A stretch of 64,000 nucleotides of DNA, taken from positions 10,003 through 74,002 of the forward strand of contig CBFHSF010000015.1 in the NCBI GenBank assembly GCA_965658445.1. Reading direction: 5' to 3'. Origin of the DNA: CBFHSF01 sp965658445 (lineage in GTDB: Bacteria; Bacteroidota; Bacteroidia; Flavobacteriales; Schleiferiaceae). Under the pieces are notes generated by a model, which was not told the DNA's origin, did no database searches, and saw only the letters and a program-made list of their open reading frames with translations. Numbering within the stretch: position 1 is the stretch's first letter; every line of letters starts with the position of its first letter. Position numbers and translations under genes: made by a program. Below are positions 37,109 through 44,344 of the stretch, one piece after another.

Positions 37109-39556
37109 TTACGCCTTCTTTTCTACGAAGAACATTTTGATTTTCCCTTTGTTCTTGGCCTCTATTTCGCCTCTTTCCTCAAAAGTAAACGAACCGTTGA
37201 GATGAGCCTTGGTGCTGGCAGAAATATTGATCTTCCCCGGCGTAGAGGTCTGCTCCATTCTAGCGGCAACATTTACTGAGTCACCCCAAATATCGTAGGC
37301 AAACTTCTTAGTTCCAATCACACCGGCCACTACGGGACCACTGTGAACGCCAATCCTCAATGGCCATGGAGGCAATCCGTTTTTCTCTTTGCGTTGATTG
37401 ATCTTTTGAGTGATCTCCCTCATTTTAAATGCGGCCTCTACAATCTTAACGCCGTGATCGTCATATGGGTTAGGCAATCCACCGGCACACATGTAGGAGT
37501 CTCCAATGGTTTTGATTTTTTCCAACCCCAACGCATCTACAATCTTGTCGAATTCTTTGAAATAATCGTTGAGTTGTTCAACCAATTCTTCGGCCTTGAG
37601 CCCTTCTGCCAATTTGGTAAAGCCGCTAAAATCAGTGAAGAGAATGGAAACTTCCTGATAAAACTTAGAGGTGGCAAAGCCGTTTACCTTGAGTTCATCG
37701 GCAGTGGATTCAGGCAGAATATTCAGGAGTAACTGATCTGAGCGATCGCGCTCCATCCTGATGATTTCTCGACTTTCCCTCAATTGAATGTTTTTCATTT
37801 TCACCTTGCGCCAAGAGTAAATAGCCAATCCGGCGAGGAGCAGGACAGATACCAAAATCAAAATAAGGCGGTGCTTTACNNNNNNNNNNNNNNNNNNNNN
37901 NNNNNNNNNNNNNNNNNNNNNNNNNNNNNNNNNNNNNNNNNNNNNNNNNNNNNNNNNNNNNNNNNNNNNNNNNNNNNNGGCGCGGTCCTTTTCTATGGTT
38001 AGAGTTTGATTTCTATTGGTTTCTTCGAGAAGTTCCAGTTCTTTGATGCGGTTGCGCTCCAGGAGTTCTCTTTCGCGCTCTGCCAGTCGTTTGTTTTCTG
38101 CTTGCAACTGTTGCAATCTCGAAGCGGCTTTGGCGCGATTCTCTCGAGCCTCTAAATAGGTTTCCCAAAGAGATTCCAAACTGAACAAAATGCGTTGATC
38201 GGCCTTGCTCAGTACACTCATCTTGGCTTCCTTCAACAATTCGTTAAACAGAATTTCCTTCATCTGAGAAATCTGTTGACGAACCCAGATGTAGGGAACC
38301 GAAGGAAGAGCTCCCGTGTCCTCCACCGTGAGCAGGGTAATTTCCGCCTCTATGGAATCTACATAGGTCATAAAATCGCGGAAGCTATTGTAGGCCTGGG
38401 CATAATTGTCCTCTTGCAGATAAATACAGACGGGTGTTAATGGGAACTGATATCCTCTCTGACCCCTGCGGTTTTCTATGTCTTTGAGTTGATTGATTTG
38501 GGTTTGATCCAAGGTTCTATTGGCCTCCTTCAAATCACCAATAAGCGTAAGGTCAAAAAGGACGGCACCCCAATTTTCGTCATCAGAAAACACAACGTTC
38601 TCTGCAAACAGGCCGCCAAAGAGCTCTTTGGCCTCCTCGGGCCTGTCCAACTGGAGGTAAATAATTCCTCGGAGCAATCGGAAGGCCTCAAGGGTTTGAG
38701 AATAAAATTGGATGGAATCTGCATATCCTTCGTTGATGTCCAACCAGTACAAGGCCTTCTCGGGAAGTTTTAAATCCAAATATAAAATGGGCAACAGTGA
38801 CCAGTATTCTGGAAAATAGACATTGGTCAACTCAGGAGAGGTGGAAACAAAAGGCGTGAGTTTTTCAATTTCCGACAGAGAATTCACAATATCCTTCATA
38901 TCGTAGTAAATACTCACCTTGCTGTGCGCCGATTCAAAAAACAGAGAAGTGTCATTTTCCAAAGACGCCAAGCTGTCTATGTTAGACCAATACCCCAAGG
39001 CTTCGGCAAATTGATTGGCCTCCTTAGAAAGAGAGGCGAGATTCTTATAGAGCGGAATGTAATCAATGGTCAAATAATGGTTCTTTGCCAAATCATAGGC
39101 GCGCTCCCTGTACATAAGGGCATTGGACCACTGGCTTTGGCTGGAAAAGAAATCCGCCATCTTGTTGTAAACCTCGTACAACTCGGACCAGCGATTGGTT
39201 CGATTTAGAAAATTAGAAAGCTGAAGGTATTTGCGCAAGCCCTTGGTGTTCTCGCCCATTTCTAAATAGGCAGGGGCCAAGAAAGAAAGCGCTTTGATTT
39301 GCCCGTTTTCGTTCTCAATTTGCTTGGCAATAAAAAAGGCCGCGTGCGCATAACTGATGGCAGAATCGCTTTCCTCGGCGTAACCCGCCAAGTACAACCA
39401 ATCATCAATCATGGCGGAGTCACCGGGATCAAAAATGGCGTCGGGAGAAAGCAATAGGGTATCTACCTGAGCATGAGATGTCAAGGCATACAATGAGGAC
39501 AATACCAACCACAGTAATCTCTTCAAAGTCGAGTTAATTTGACCTACAATATACAC
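37109..39556 (-). CDS. TPR-containing membrane adenylate cyclase (class III), with assembly gap
   Basis: About 815 aa including 33 unknown residues. Signal peptide, TPR-like helical repeats (about 60-420), coiled coil (about 470-530), membrane helix after the gap (LILILVSVLLLAGLAIYSW), second coiled coil, then a class III cyclase domain (about 620-810). Metal Asp in LFTDFSGF, purine-selecting Lys in EKIKTIGDSYM and Asp in YDIWGDSVNVAARME indicate ATP rather than GTP. GTG at 39556 gives the longest form; TTG at 39523 gives a shorter, cleaner signal peptide. It likely senses something in the periplasm and makes cAMP. A structured leader lies upstream. Confidence 0.87.
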   Translation of the reverse strand: MYIVGQINSTLKRLLWLVLSSLYALTSHAQVDTLLLSPDAIFDPGDSAMIDDWLYLAGYAEESDSAISYAHAAFFIAKQIENENGQIKALSFLAPAYLEMGENTKGLRKYLQLSNFLNRTNRWSELYEVYNKMADFFSSQSQWSNALMYRERAYDLAKNHYLTIDYIPLYKNLASLSKEANQFAEALGYWSNIDSLASLENDTSLFFESAHSKVSIYYDMKDIVNSLSEIEKLTPFVSTSPELTNVYFPEYWSLLPILYLDLKLPEKALYWLDINEGYADSIQFYSQTLEAFRLLRGIIYLQLDRPEEAKELFGGLFAENVVFSDDENWGAVLFDLTLIGDLKEANRTLDQTQINQLKDIENRRGQRGYQFPLTPVCIYLQEDNYAQAYNSFRDFMTYVDSIEAEITLLTVEDTGALPSVPYIWVRQQISQMKEILFNELLKEAKMSVLSKADQRILFSLESLWETYLEARENRAKAASRLQQLQAENKRLAERERELLERNRIKELELLEETNRNQTLTIEKDRAXXXXXXXXXXXXXXXXXXXXXXXXXXXXXXXXXVKHRLILILVSVLLLAGLAIYSWRKVKMKNIQLRESREIIRMERDRSDQLLLNILPESTADELKVNGFATSKFYQEVSILFTDFSGFTKLAEGLKAEELVEQLNDYFKEFDKIVDALGLEKIKTIGDSYMCAGGLPNPYDDHGVKIVEAAFKMREITQKINQRKEKNGLPPWPLRIGVHSGPVVAGVIGTKKFAYDIWGDSVNVAARMEQTSTPGKINISASTKAHLNGSFTFEERGEIEAKNKGKIKMFFVEKKA
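37880..37978. other. Assembly gap (99 N) inside the cyclase gene
   Basis: 99 N, unlike the two 100-N gaps, and in frame on both sides. It hides the junction between coiled coil and membrane helix. Confidence 0.99.
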
Positions 39557-39631
39557 TAATTGCGCAGTTAAGCCATTTCTGACGTGTTATGTTTATTCGG
39601 TGTACTCGCTTGATATCCAAAAATTTGGAGA

Positions 39632-39794
39632 GTTTCATGACTCGTGTTTTTGGACTTTTCGGAATGAGGAAAAAAGGCAATAGTAGAAGAAATATGAAAG
39701 GAACAGAAAGGTCCAAAAACAAAAAACCCTTCCACTCTTGGAAGGGTTTCGTTGCCTCCGAAGAGGCAAAGTCATGAAACAATGAAAACTCTAC
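39632..39794 (-). ncRNA. Candidate structured small RNA or transcription attenuator upstream of the cyclase
   Basis: Read on the minus strand from a predicted start near 39794, there are two strong hairpins. The first is TTGCCTC/GAGGCAA closed on a UUCG tetraloop (39752-39769). The second is a 10-bp stem (39724-39733 with 39740-39749) followed by T6-G-T5, an intrinsic terminator. Beyond it, two more perfect 10-bp arms occur: 39711-39720 with 39646-39655, and 39771-39780 with 39632-39641, enclosing everything in one multibranch structure if transcription reads through. No coding gene lies at 39557-39933. It could be a roughly 80-nt sRNA or an attenuator of the cyclase. No known RNA family was recognised. 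Confidence 0.6.
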
Positions 39795-39800
39795 TCACTT

Positions 39801-39831
39801 CAAATTTAAAAAAATATTAACATACGCCAAA
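39801..39831 (-). promoter_or_regulatory. Promoter of the structured RNA/cyclase leader
   Basis: Minus-strand -7 TAAATTTG (complement of 39801-39808) and -33 TTTG (complement of 39828-39831) with a 19-bp spacer: a full Bacteroidota consensus promoter pointing into the structured region. Confidence 0.7.
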
Positions 39832-39933
39832 CCATTTTGACTTTTTTTTCGTCATATATACCCGTTGTTACAAATAAATGCAAACCCTACCTTAGCTCCT
39901 GCTAAAAGACTACTAATTAAAACTCCCTGTAAA

Positions 39934-40521
39934 ATGGCGTACCGCCTACTTCTCCTCTTAATGACCCTACCCTTTCTAGGGTTTTCTCAGCACGAAGAGT
40001 TCAAAATGAAAATTGAGGCTTTTTCTAAGGATATGGAAGCTGACTACAAGATTTCCACCCTCAATATTTCCCCCAGAGACATCGGGATGATTTTTGACAC
40101 TTACCCCTCCTATACGCATGAATTTGTTCTCAAGGCAAAGGAGAAAAAGGAAAACAACCTAGGGAGGTCTTCCAAGTACAGTTACTACCTCGCTTTCTTC
40201 TCTTACGATGATAATTCCGACCTAAACTATGCCATGAAGGATTGGCTCAAAGAGTTTTTTGAAGACAATTCTGTGAGACCGGGAAGAGAAACCAAGAGAT
40301 ACCCCTACGCAAAACCGAGTATCGTCATTGTGAACGAAACCAATATATCTCTGATTACTTTTGAATGTTCTCAATACGACGTGCAGATGTATAGAGAATG
40401 GAGATCTCAAATGCTCTCTTACTTTGGAGATGACAACAGTGTGGTTATTGAACTTCTTTGTGATGGTCCCCTTCAATGGACCAAAAATCCACCGGATCCT
40501 AAGGACAGGACGTGGAGGTAG
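39934..40521 (+). CDS. Hypothetical secreted protein
   Basis: 195 aa from the ATG at 39934, which gives a tidy signal peptide (AYRLLLLLMTLPFLGFSQ). The longer reading from 39865 is not supported. The mature protein is Lys/Glu-rich with no recognised motif (HEEFKMKIEAFSKDMEADYK; KYSYYLAFFSYDDNSDLNYA). It probably resides in the periplasm. It is divergent from the cyclase leader and followed by a strong terminator, so it is monocistronic. Function unknown. Confidence 0.68.
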   Translation: MAYRLLLLLMTLPFLGFSQHEEFKMKIEAFSKDMEADYKISTLNISPRDIGMIFDTYPSYTHEFVLKAKEKKENNLGRSSKYSYYLAFFSYDDNSDLNYAMKDWLKEFFEDNSVRPGRETKRYPYAKPSIVIVNETNISLITFECSQYDVQMYREWRSQMLSYFGDDNSVVIELLCDGPLQWTKNPPDPKDRTWR

Positions 40522-40590
40522 TCCACTTCTTCTGGAAATACTCATTTCATTTCCTCAAAATATTTAAGAAACCTGAAATAAGACCTTAAA

Positions 40591-40620
40591 AGAGACCCCC
40601 GAAACGGGGTCTCTTTTTTA
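40591..40620 (+). terminator. Rho-independent terminator
   Basis: A 9-bp stem, AGAGACCCC (40591-40599) with GGGGTCTCT (40606-40614), loop of 6, followed by TTTTTATTT. It lies 70 bp past the hypothetical secreted protein gene. Confidence 0.85.
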
Positions 40621-40671
40621 TTTGTCTACGGTAAATCCAAAAACAGTCACCACATTGTCTATGGGCTTTTC

Positions 40672-40703
40672 TTTGGTTCATAAGACTAACTCCTTATCAT
40701 TTG
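40672..40703 (+). promoter_or_regulatory. Near-consensus promoter of the lipoprotein/membrane-protein pair
   Basis: TTTG (40672-40675), a 19-bp spacer, then TATCATTTG (40695-40703), which is TAnnTTTG with one extra base. It lies 80 bp before the ATG at 40784. Confidence 0.45.
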
Positions 40704-40783
40704 GTATTCGAATTTCGTTAGAGCTCAATTTTACCCATTAATAACCCTGTCCTCTGAGCTTGGTGCGTAAATACCTTATCGAT

Positions 40784-41464
40784 ATGAAAATGTTCTTGTT
40801 TCTTTTCGCTGGACTCTTATTGTTGTCTTGTGAAAAACACCATCCCGTGAACGAAGAAGTCATTGAATGCCAAACGAATAACCCCGAAAACAGCATTGAT
40901 GTTTCATTGACTTCCATTAACCAAGCCAATTATTTCTCAGATTTCCTAGAGGATAAATCAAGCCTGGAAACAACTTTTGGAACAGGTAACACAACACTGT
41001 CTTCATACCAGGCTGTAAGCTATGATTATTTTGGAAATACCGTAAATGGAGCTATTGCGACTTTGACAGGTCTAAATCAAGAAGAGTATTTTATCTTAAC
41101 TGATGGAGACAGTAAAACCCTATTATTCTCTACCCTTTCAGGTGTTGATGGCAACAGTTTCGATGAAGCTCATTACTACCTACCCACTGGGGAGCTACTT
41201 ACAACCCTCACAAGGGACAATGGAAATGATTATTATTTTTCGTTCATTAACTCTGAGTTTACCTCAGGAAAATCCTCTGGCTTTTGGAGTACCCTAGGAG
41301 AGTGGGCGGGACACACTTTGGATTGTCTTGTAGAATTATCAAATGATGCAACCTTTGTTGCTCTAGGTGCGAGTGCTACCTTAGCTACAGGAGGAGCTGG
41401 TGCAGGCGCTGTGGCTGCAGGTGCTGTTATCGGTTGTGGTGTTGGCTCAGCAATATATATATAA
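40784..41464 (+). CDS. Lipoprotein with bacteriocin-like Gly/Ala-rich C-terminal tail
   Basis: 226 aa from the ATG at 40784. Lipobox LLLLSC gives lipidated Cys16. The middle (about 35-165) is a Ser/Thr/Asp-rich beta domain of unknown family. The last about 50 residues change character: LGEWAGHTLDCLVELSND, then ATLATGGAGAGAVAAGAVIG and CGVGSAIYI, with two Cys flanking a Gly/Ala zipper-like hydrophobic stretch. Such tails occur in pore-forming bacteriocin-like peptides, but this is only a resemblance. The region is visibly more AT-rich than its neighbours and is followed 15 bp later by a two-helix membrane protein. Function unknown. Confidence 0.65.
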   Translation: MKMFLFLFAGLLLLSCEKHHPVNEEVIECQTNNPENSIDVSLTSINQANYFSDFLEDKSSLETTFGTGNTTLSSYQAVSYDYFGNTVNGAIATLTGLNQEEYFILTDGDSKTLLFSTLSGVDGNSFDEAHYYLPTGELLTTLTRDNGNDYYFSFINSEFTSGKSSGFWSTLGEWAGHTLDCLVELSNDATFVALGASATLATGGAGAGAVAAGAVIGCGVGSAIYI

Positions 41465-41479
41465 TCAAATCAACTTATC

Positions 41480-41731
41480 ATGACCCATACAAACTATATC
41501 AGAATACTTGTTTTCCTTGCGATACTCCTTATAGCTTATCTCGTTTTGAGTATTCAATTTGAACAACACGATAAGAGCATGAACAAGTATTTTCTTCTTT
41601 CTTTTGTCATTGTCACACTTGTGGTACATGCCATTAGAAGAAAGAAAGTACAGGGCCGTTACTTTCTCAAATCACTTTCAATGAAGAACATCATTGATGA
41701 TTTCTACGCCCGGTTTTCTCGCAAGAGATAA
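41480..41731 (+). CDS. Small two-helix membrane protein with basic tail
   Basis: 83 aa. Two hydrophobic helices (ILVFLAILLIAYLVLSIQF and YFLLSFVIVTLVVHAI) are separated by a short charged loop. They are followed by a basic C-terminal tail (RRKKVQGRYFLKSL ... FSRKR) that should be cytoplasmic. No family was recognised. It lies 15 bp after the Gly/Ala-tail lipoprotein gene on the same strand, shares its AT-rich composition, and is probably co-transcribed. An immunity- or partner-like role is speculation based on size, topology and position only. Confidence 0.62.
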   Translation: MTHTNYIRILVFLAILLIAYLVLSIQFEQHDKSMNKYFLLSFVIVTLVVHAIRRKKVQGRYFLKSLSMKNIIDDFYARFSRKR

Positions 41732-41749
41732 GGACGTTTGAAATGCGAT

Positions 41750-43282
41750 TCATACCCACGCACTCTTGTCTAAACTTCTGTATTGAATGGCCTCGGCTAT
41801 ATGTGGCGCTTTGATGTCGGTAGACGATTCCAAATCGGCAATGGTCCGGGCGACCTTGATGATTCGGTCATATGCCCTTGCACTTAGGTCCAAGGAGTCC
41901 ATGGCTTTCTTTATCAATTGGGAAGAAGGTTCGTCCAATGCACCATACCGACGGAGTTGTCGAGAGGTCATCTGAGCGTTGGAGGTTACTCCTTTACACT
42001 TTTCAAACCGGAGGGTTTGGATTTCTCTCGCTTTTTCAACTCGTTGCCGGATGGCCGCACTGGACTCCCCTTTCGGATGGTTGTGCATTTCTTCAAAGCT
42101 CACGGGAGTAACCTCCACGTGAAGATCCATTCGGTCCAATAGCGGACCCGAAATTCGGCTTAAGTACTTCTGAACAACCCCCGAACCGCAAATGCAAGTC
42201 TTCTCTGGATGATTAAAAAATCCGCAAGGACAGGGATTCATACTCGCAACCAAAACAAAATGGGCGGGATAAACCACTGAGGACCTTGCTCGAGATATGG
42301 TGACCTCCCTCTCTTCTAATGGCTGTCGCAATACCTCGAGAGCAGCTCTTTTAAACTCAGGCAATTCATCGAGAAACAGGACACCGTTATGGGCCAAACT
42401 GATTTCGCCTGGCTGCGGATTGGATCCGCCTCCGACCAAAGCCACATCAGAAATGCTGTGGTGTGGTGAACGAAAAGGCCTAGACACCACTAAGGAAGTC
42501 TGCGAATGAACATATCCGCTGACGCTGTGAATCTTGGAAGTCTCCAATGCTTCGGTCAATGTCAGTTTGGGCAATATACTGGGCATTCTCTTGGCGAGCA
42601 TGGTCTTTCCCGCTCCCGGCGGTCCCATCAATAGTACATTGTGACTTCCTGCGGCGGCAATCTCTAGAGCCCTCTTAATATTTTCCTGCCCCTTTACATC
42701 TTCAAAATCAAATTCATCTCCCGAATACTTCTCCTGAATCAGGGAAGCTAAGTCCCCCTTGATGGGCTCCTTCTCAGCCCCTTTGAGAAAGGCAATTACT
42801 TCGTTGATCTCTTGAAATCCATAGACCTCTATTCCCTCAACGATGCAAGCTTCGCGGGCGTTGAGCTGCGGAAGAATGAGTTTTTCGATTCCGCGTTTTC
42901 GCGCTTCGATGGCAATAGAGAGAGCGCCCTTGATGGGGTGCAAACCGCCATCAAGGGACAACTCCCCCATCGCTAAACAAGCATCGAGATGCTTTAGTGT
43001 AACCTGTTCTGACGCAGCCAAAAGCCCGAGAGCGATGGGAAGGTCATAGGCAGAACCTTCTTTTCGAATGTCGGCTGGGGCCATATTGATGGTAATTTGC
43101 TTACCAGGCCATCGCCAGCCTCTGTTCTTAAGTCCTGCTTGTATGCGTTCCTTACTCTCCTGAACGGCCTTATCGGGGAGCCCGACCAAATGATATCGAA
43201 TTCCTTGATCTACATTGACTTCTACAGTGATTACATGAGCCTCGATACCCGTAACAGCGGCTCCAAAAACTTTTACGATCAT
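41750..43282 (-). CDS. comM: YifB/ComM family Mg-chelatase-like AAA ATPase
   Basis: 510 aa from the ATG at 43282. The N-terminal Lon-protease-like ChlI domain (AAVTGIEAHVITVEVNVDQG, YDLPIALGLLAASEQ) precedes the AAA+ core with Walker A LLMGPPGAGKTMLAKRMPSI and Walker B GVLFLDELPEF. A zinc-like cluster (CPCGFFNHPEKTCICGSG) follows. ComM is a hexameric helicase that promotes branch migration during natural transformation. Length and motifs are normal. Confidence 0.93.
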   Translation of the reverse strand: MIVKVFGAAVTGIEAHVITVEVNVDQGIRYHLVGLPDKAVQESKERIQAGLKNRGWRWPGKQITINMAPADIRKEGSAYDLPIALGLLAASEQVTLKHLDACLAMGELSLDGGLHPIKGALSIAIEARKRGIEKLILPQLNAREACIVEGIEVYGFQEINEVIAFLKGAEKEPIKGDLASLIQEKYSGDEFDFEDVKGQENIKRALEIAAAGSHNVLLMGPPGAGKTMLAKRMPSILPKLTLTEALETSKIHSVSGYVHSQTSLVVSRPFRSPHHSISDVALVGGGSNPQPGEISLAHNGVLFLDELPEFKRAALEVLRQPLEEREVTISRARSSVVYPAHFVLVASMNPCPCGFFNHPEKTCICGSGVVQKYLSRISGPLLDRMDLHVEVTPVSFEEMHNHPKGESSAAIRQRVEKAREIQTLRFEKCKGVTSNAQMTSRQLRRYGALDEPSSQLIKKAMDSLDLSARAYDRIIKVARTIADLESSTDIKAPHIAEAIQYRSLDKSAWV

Positions 43283-43340
43283 GCCCAAAAATATGGGGGA
43301 TGGAGCGAAAAAGGCGTCAAATAAATGAGTGTAAACGTTT

Positions 43341-43760
43341 TTACTCGTCTATGCCGAAGTGCTCCATGAGCTGAGGGTTGATAAAGAGGTAGGAATAAAC
43401 CTCTAGTTGACGGGAGTTAAAGAGTTCTATGTTGCCGTCTAACAGCAAGGGAAAGTACGCCTCGTGTTCGAGGTCACAGATAACGAACTTTTCGGATTTG
43501 TGGTTCCAGAGAATGGCACCTTGGCGATAGGTGGAGTCGTCGGGGTCTACTTTGTAGTTGATGATGTCCAATTCAAAAATCATCTTGCGATTCTTGTCGT
43601 AGAAACCTGTCCACTCGTCTACTTGTTGGTATTGAAGTTTGCGCCCAGACCACCAAAAACTGTCCTTAGAGAAGAAATAGGAGCCTTCGTTTACCTTTCT
43701 CATGTACCCAACGATGGTATCGGTATTGCGAAGTCTGTATTTCTTTTCTGTATGTCTCAC
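43341..43760 (-). CDS. YopX-like hypothetical protein
   Basis: 139 aa. The segment DEWTGFYDKNRKMIFELDII followed by NYKVDP...QGAILWNHKSEKFVIC parallels the TGLkDknGkeIYEGDIv pattern of YopX-type proteins. Those are usually phage or mobile-element encoded, though the usual Gly and Glu of EGD are changed here (ELD). The start is GTG at 43760, overlapping the gmhA stop (GTGA), so translation is coupled to gmhA. No other phage gene is near. Function unknown. Confidence 0.6.
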   Translation of the reverse strand: MRHTEKKYRLRNTDTIVGYMRKVNEGSYFFSKDSFWWSGRKLQYQQVDEWTGFYDKNRKMIFELDIINYKVDPDDSTYRQGAILWNHKSEKFVICDLEHEAYFPLLLDGNIELFNSRQLEVYSYLFINPQLMEHFGIDE

Positions 43761-44344
43761 CGGACGTTTGAATAATTTCTTTCTATGAAGTCTATTAAGG
43801 TGTGTATGACCTTGATGTGAATTTCTTGAATTCTATCGGCGTAGCCGTTGTGGGGCACTCTAACCTCAACATCTGAAAGAGCGGAAAGTTTACCGCCACC
43901 ATTTCCCGTAAGGCCAATTACGTGAACGCCCATCTCTTTGGCGCGTTCTGCGGCTTTGACCACGTTCTTGCTCGTGCCACTGGTGCTGATAGCTACCAGG
44001 ACATCGCCTTTTCGGCCCCAGCCAGATAAGTAGCGAGCAAAGACTTCTTCGTAACCATAGTCATTGCCCACGCAGCTCAAGTAGCCAGGATCAGAAATCG
44101 CAGTGGCTGCAATGGAAGGTCTATCTTCTCTAAACTTCCCAGTGAGCTCTTCTGCAAAGTGCATGGCATCGCACATGGAGCCCCCGTTTCCGCAGGAGTA
44201 AATCTTGCCACCTTTGGAGAGAGATTTTACGAGAAGCTCTCCCGCCGATTCAATGGATTGGATATTGGAAGGGTCAGAAATAAAAGAAGCCAGTACATCA
44301 CTGGCTTCTTTTAAATGGGCTAATATATTGTCTTGGTTGCTCAT
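43757..44344 (-). CDS. gmhA: Phosphoheptose isomerase (SIS domain)
   Basis: 195 aa. GGKIYSCGNGGSMCDAMHFA and the catalytic EELTGKFREDRPSIAA segment, then VLVAISTSGTSKNVVKAAE (SIS phosphosugar site), identify sedoheptulose-7-phosphate isomerase. It makes D-glycero-D-manno-heptose 7-phosphate for LPS core or S-layer-type glycans. The ATG directly abuts the DsbD stop (TAAATG). No other heptose genes are in the window. Confidence 0.92.
   Translation of the reverse strand: MSNQDNILAHLKEASDVLASFISDPSNIQSIESAGELLVKSLSKGGKIYSCGNGGSMCDAMHFAEELTGKFREDRPSIAATAISDPGYLSCVGNDYGYEEVFARYLSGWGRKGDVLVAISTSGTSKNVVKAAERAKEMGVHVIGLTGNGGGKLSALSDVEVRVPHNGYADRIQEIHIKVIHTLIDFIERNYSNVR

Noticed and set aside
37109..39556. 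Guanylate rather than adenylate cyclase
   Set aside because: The purine-selecting positions read Lys (KIKTIGD) and Asp (YDIWGD), the ATP pair; guanylate cyclases have Glu and Cys there.
39534..39782. 82-residue minus-strand frame upstream of the cyclase
   Set aside because: It runs straight through two hairpins and a terminator, and the hydrophobic middle comes from T-rich structure; it is better explained as non-coding RNA.
43341..43760. Prophage remnant signalled by the YopX-like gene
   Set aside because: No integrase, structural or lysis genes nearby and housekeeping genes on both sides.
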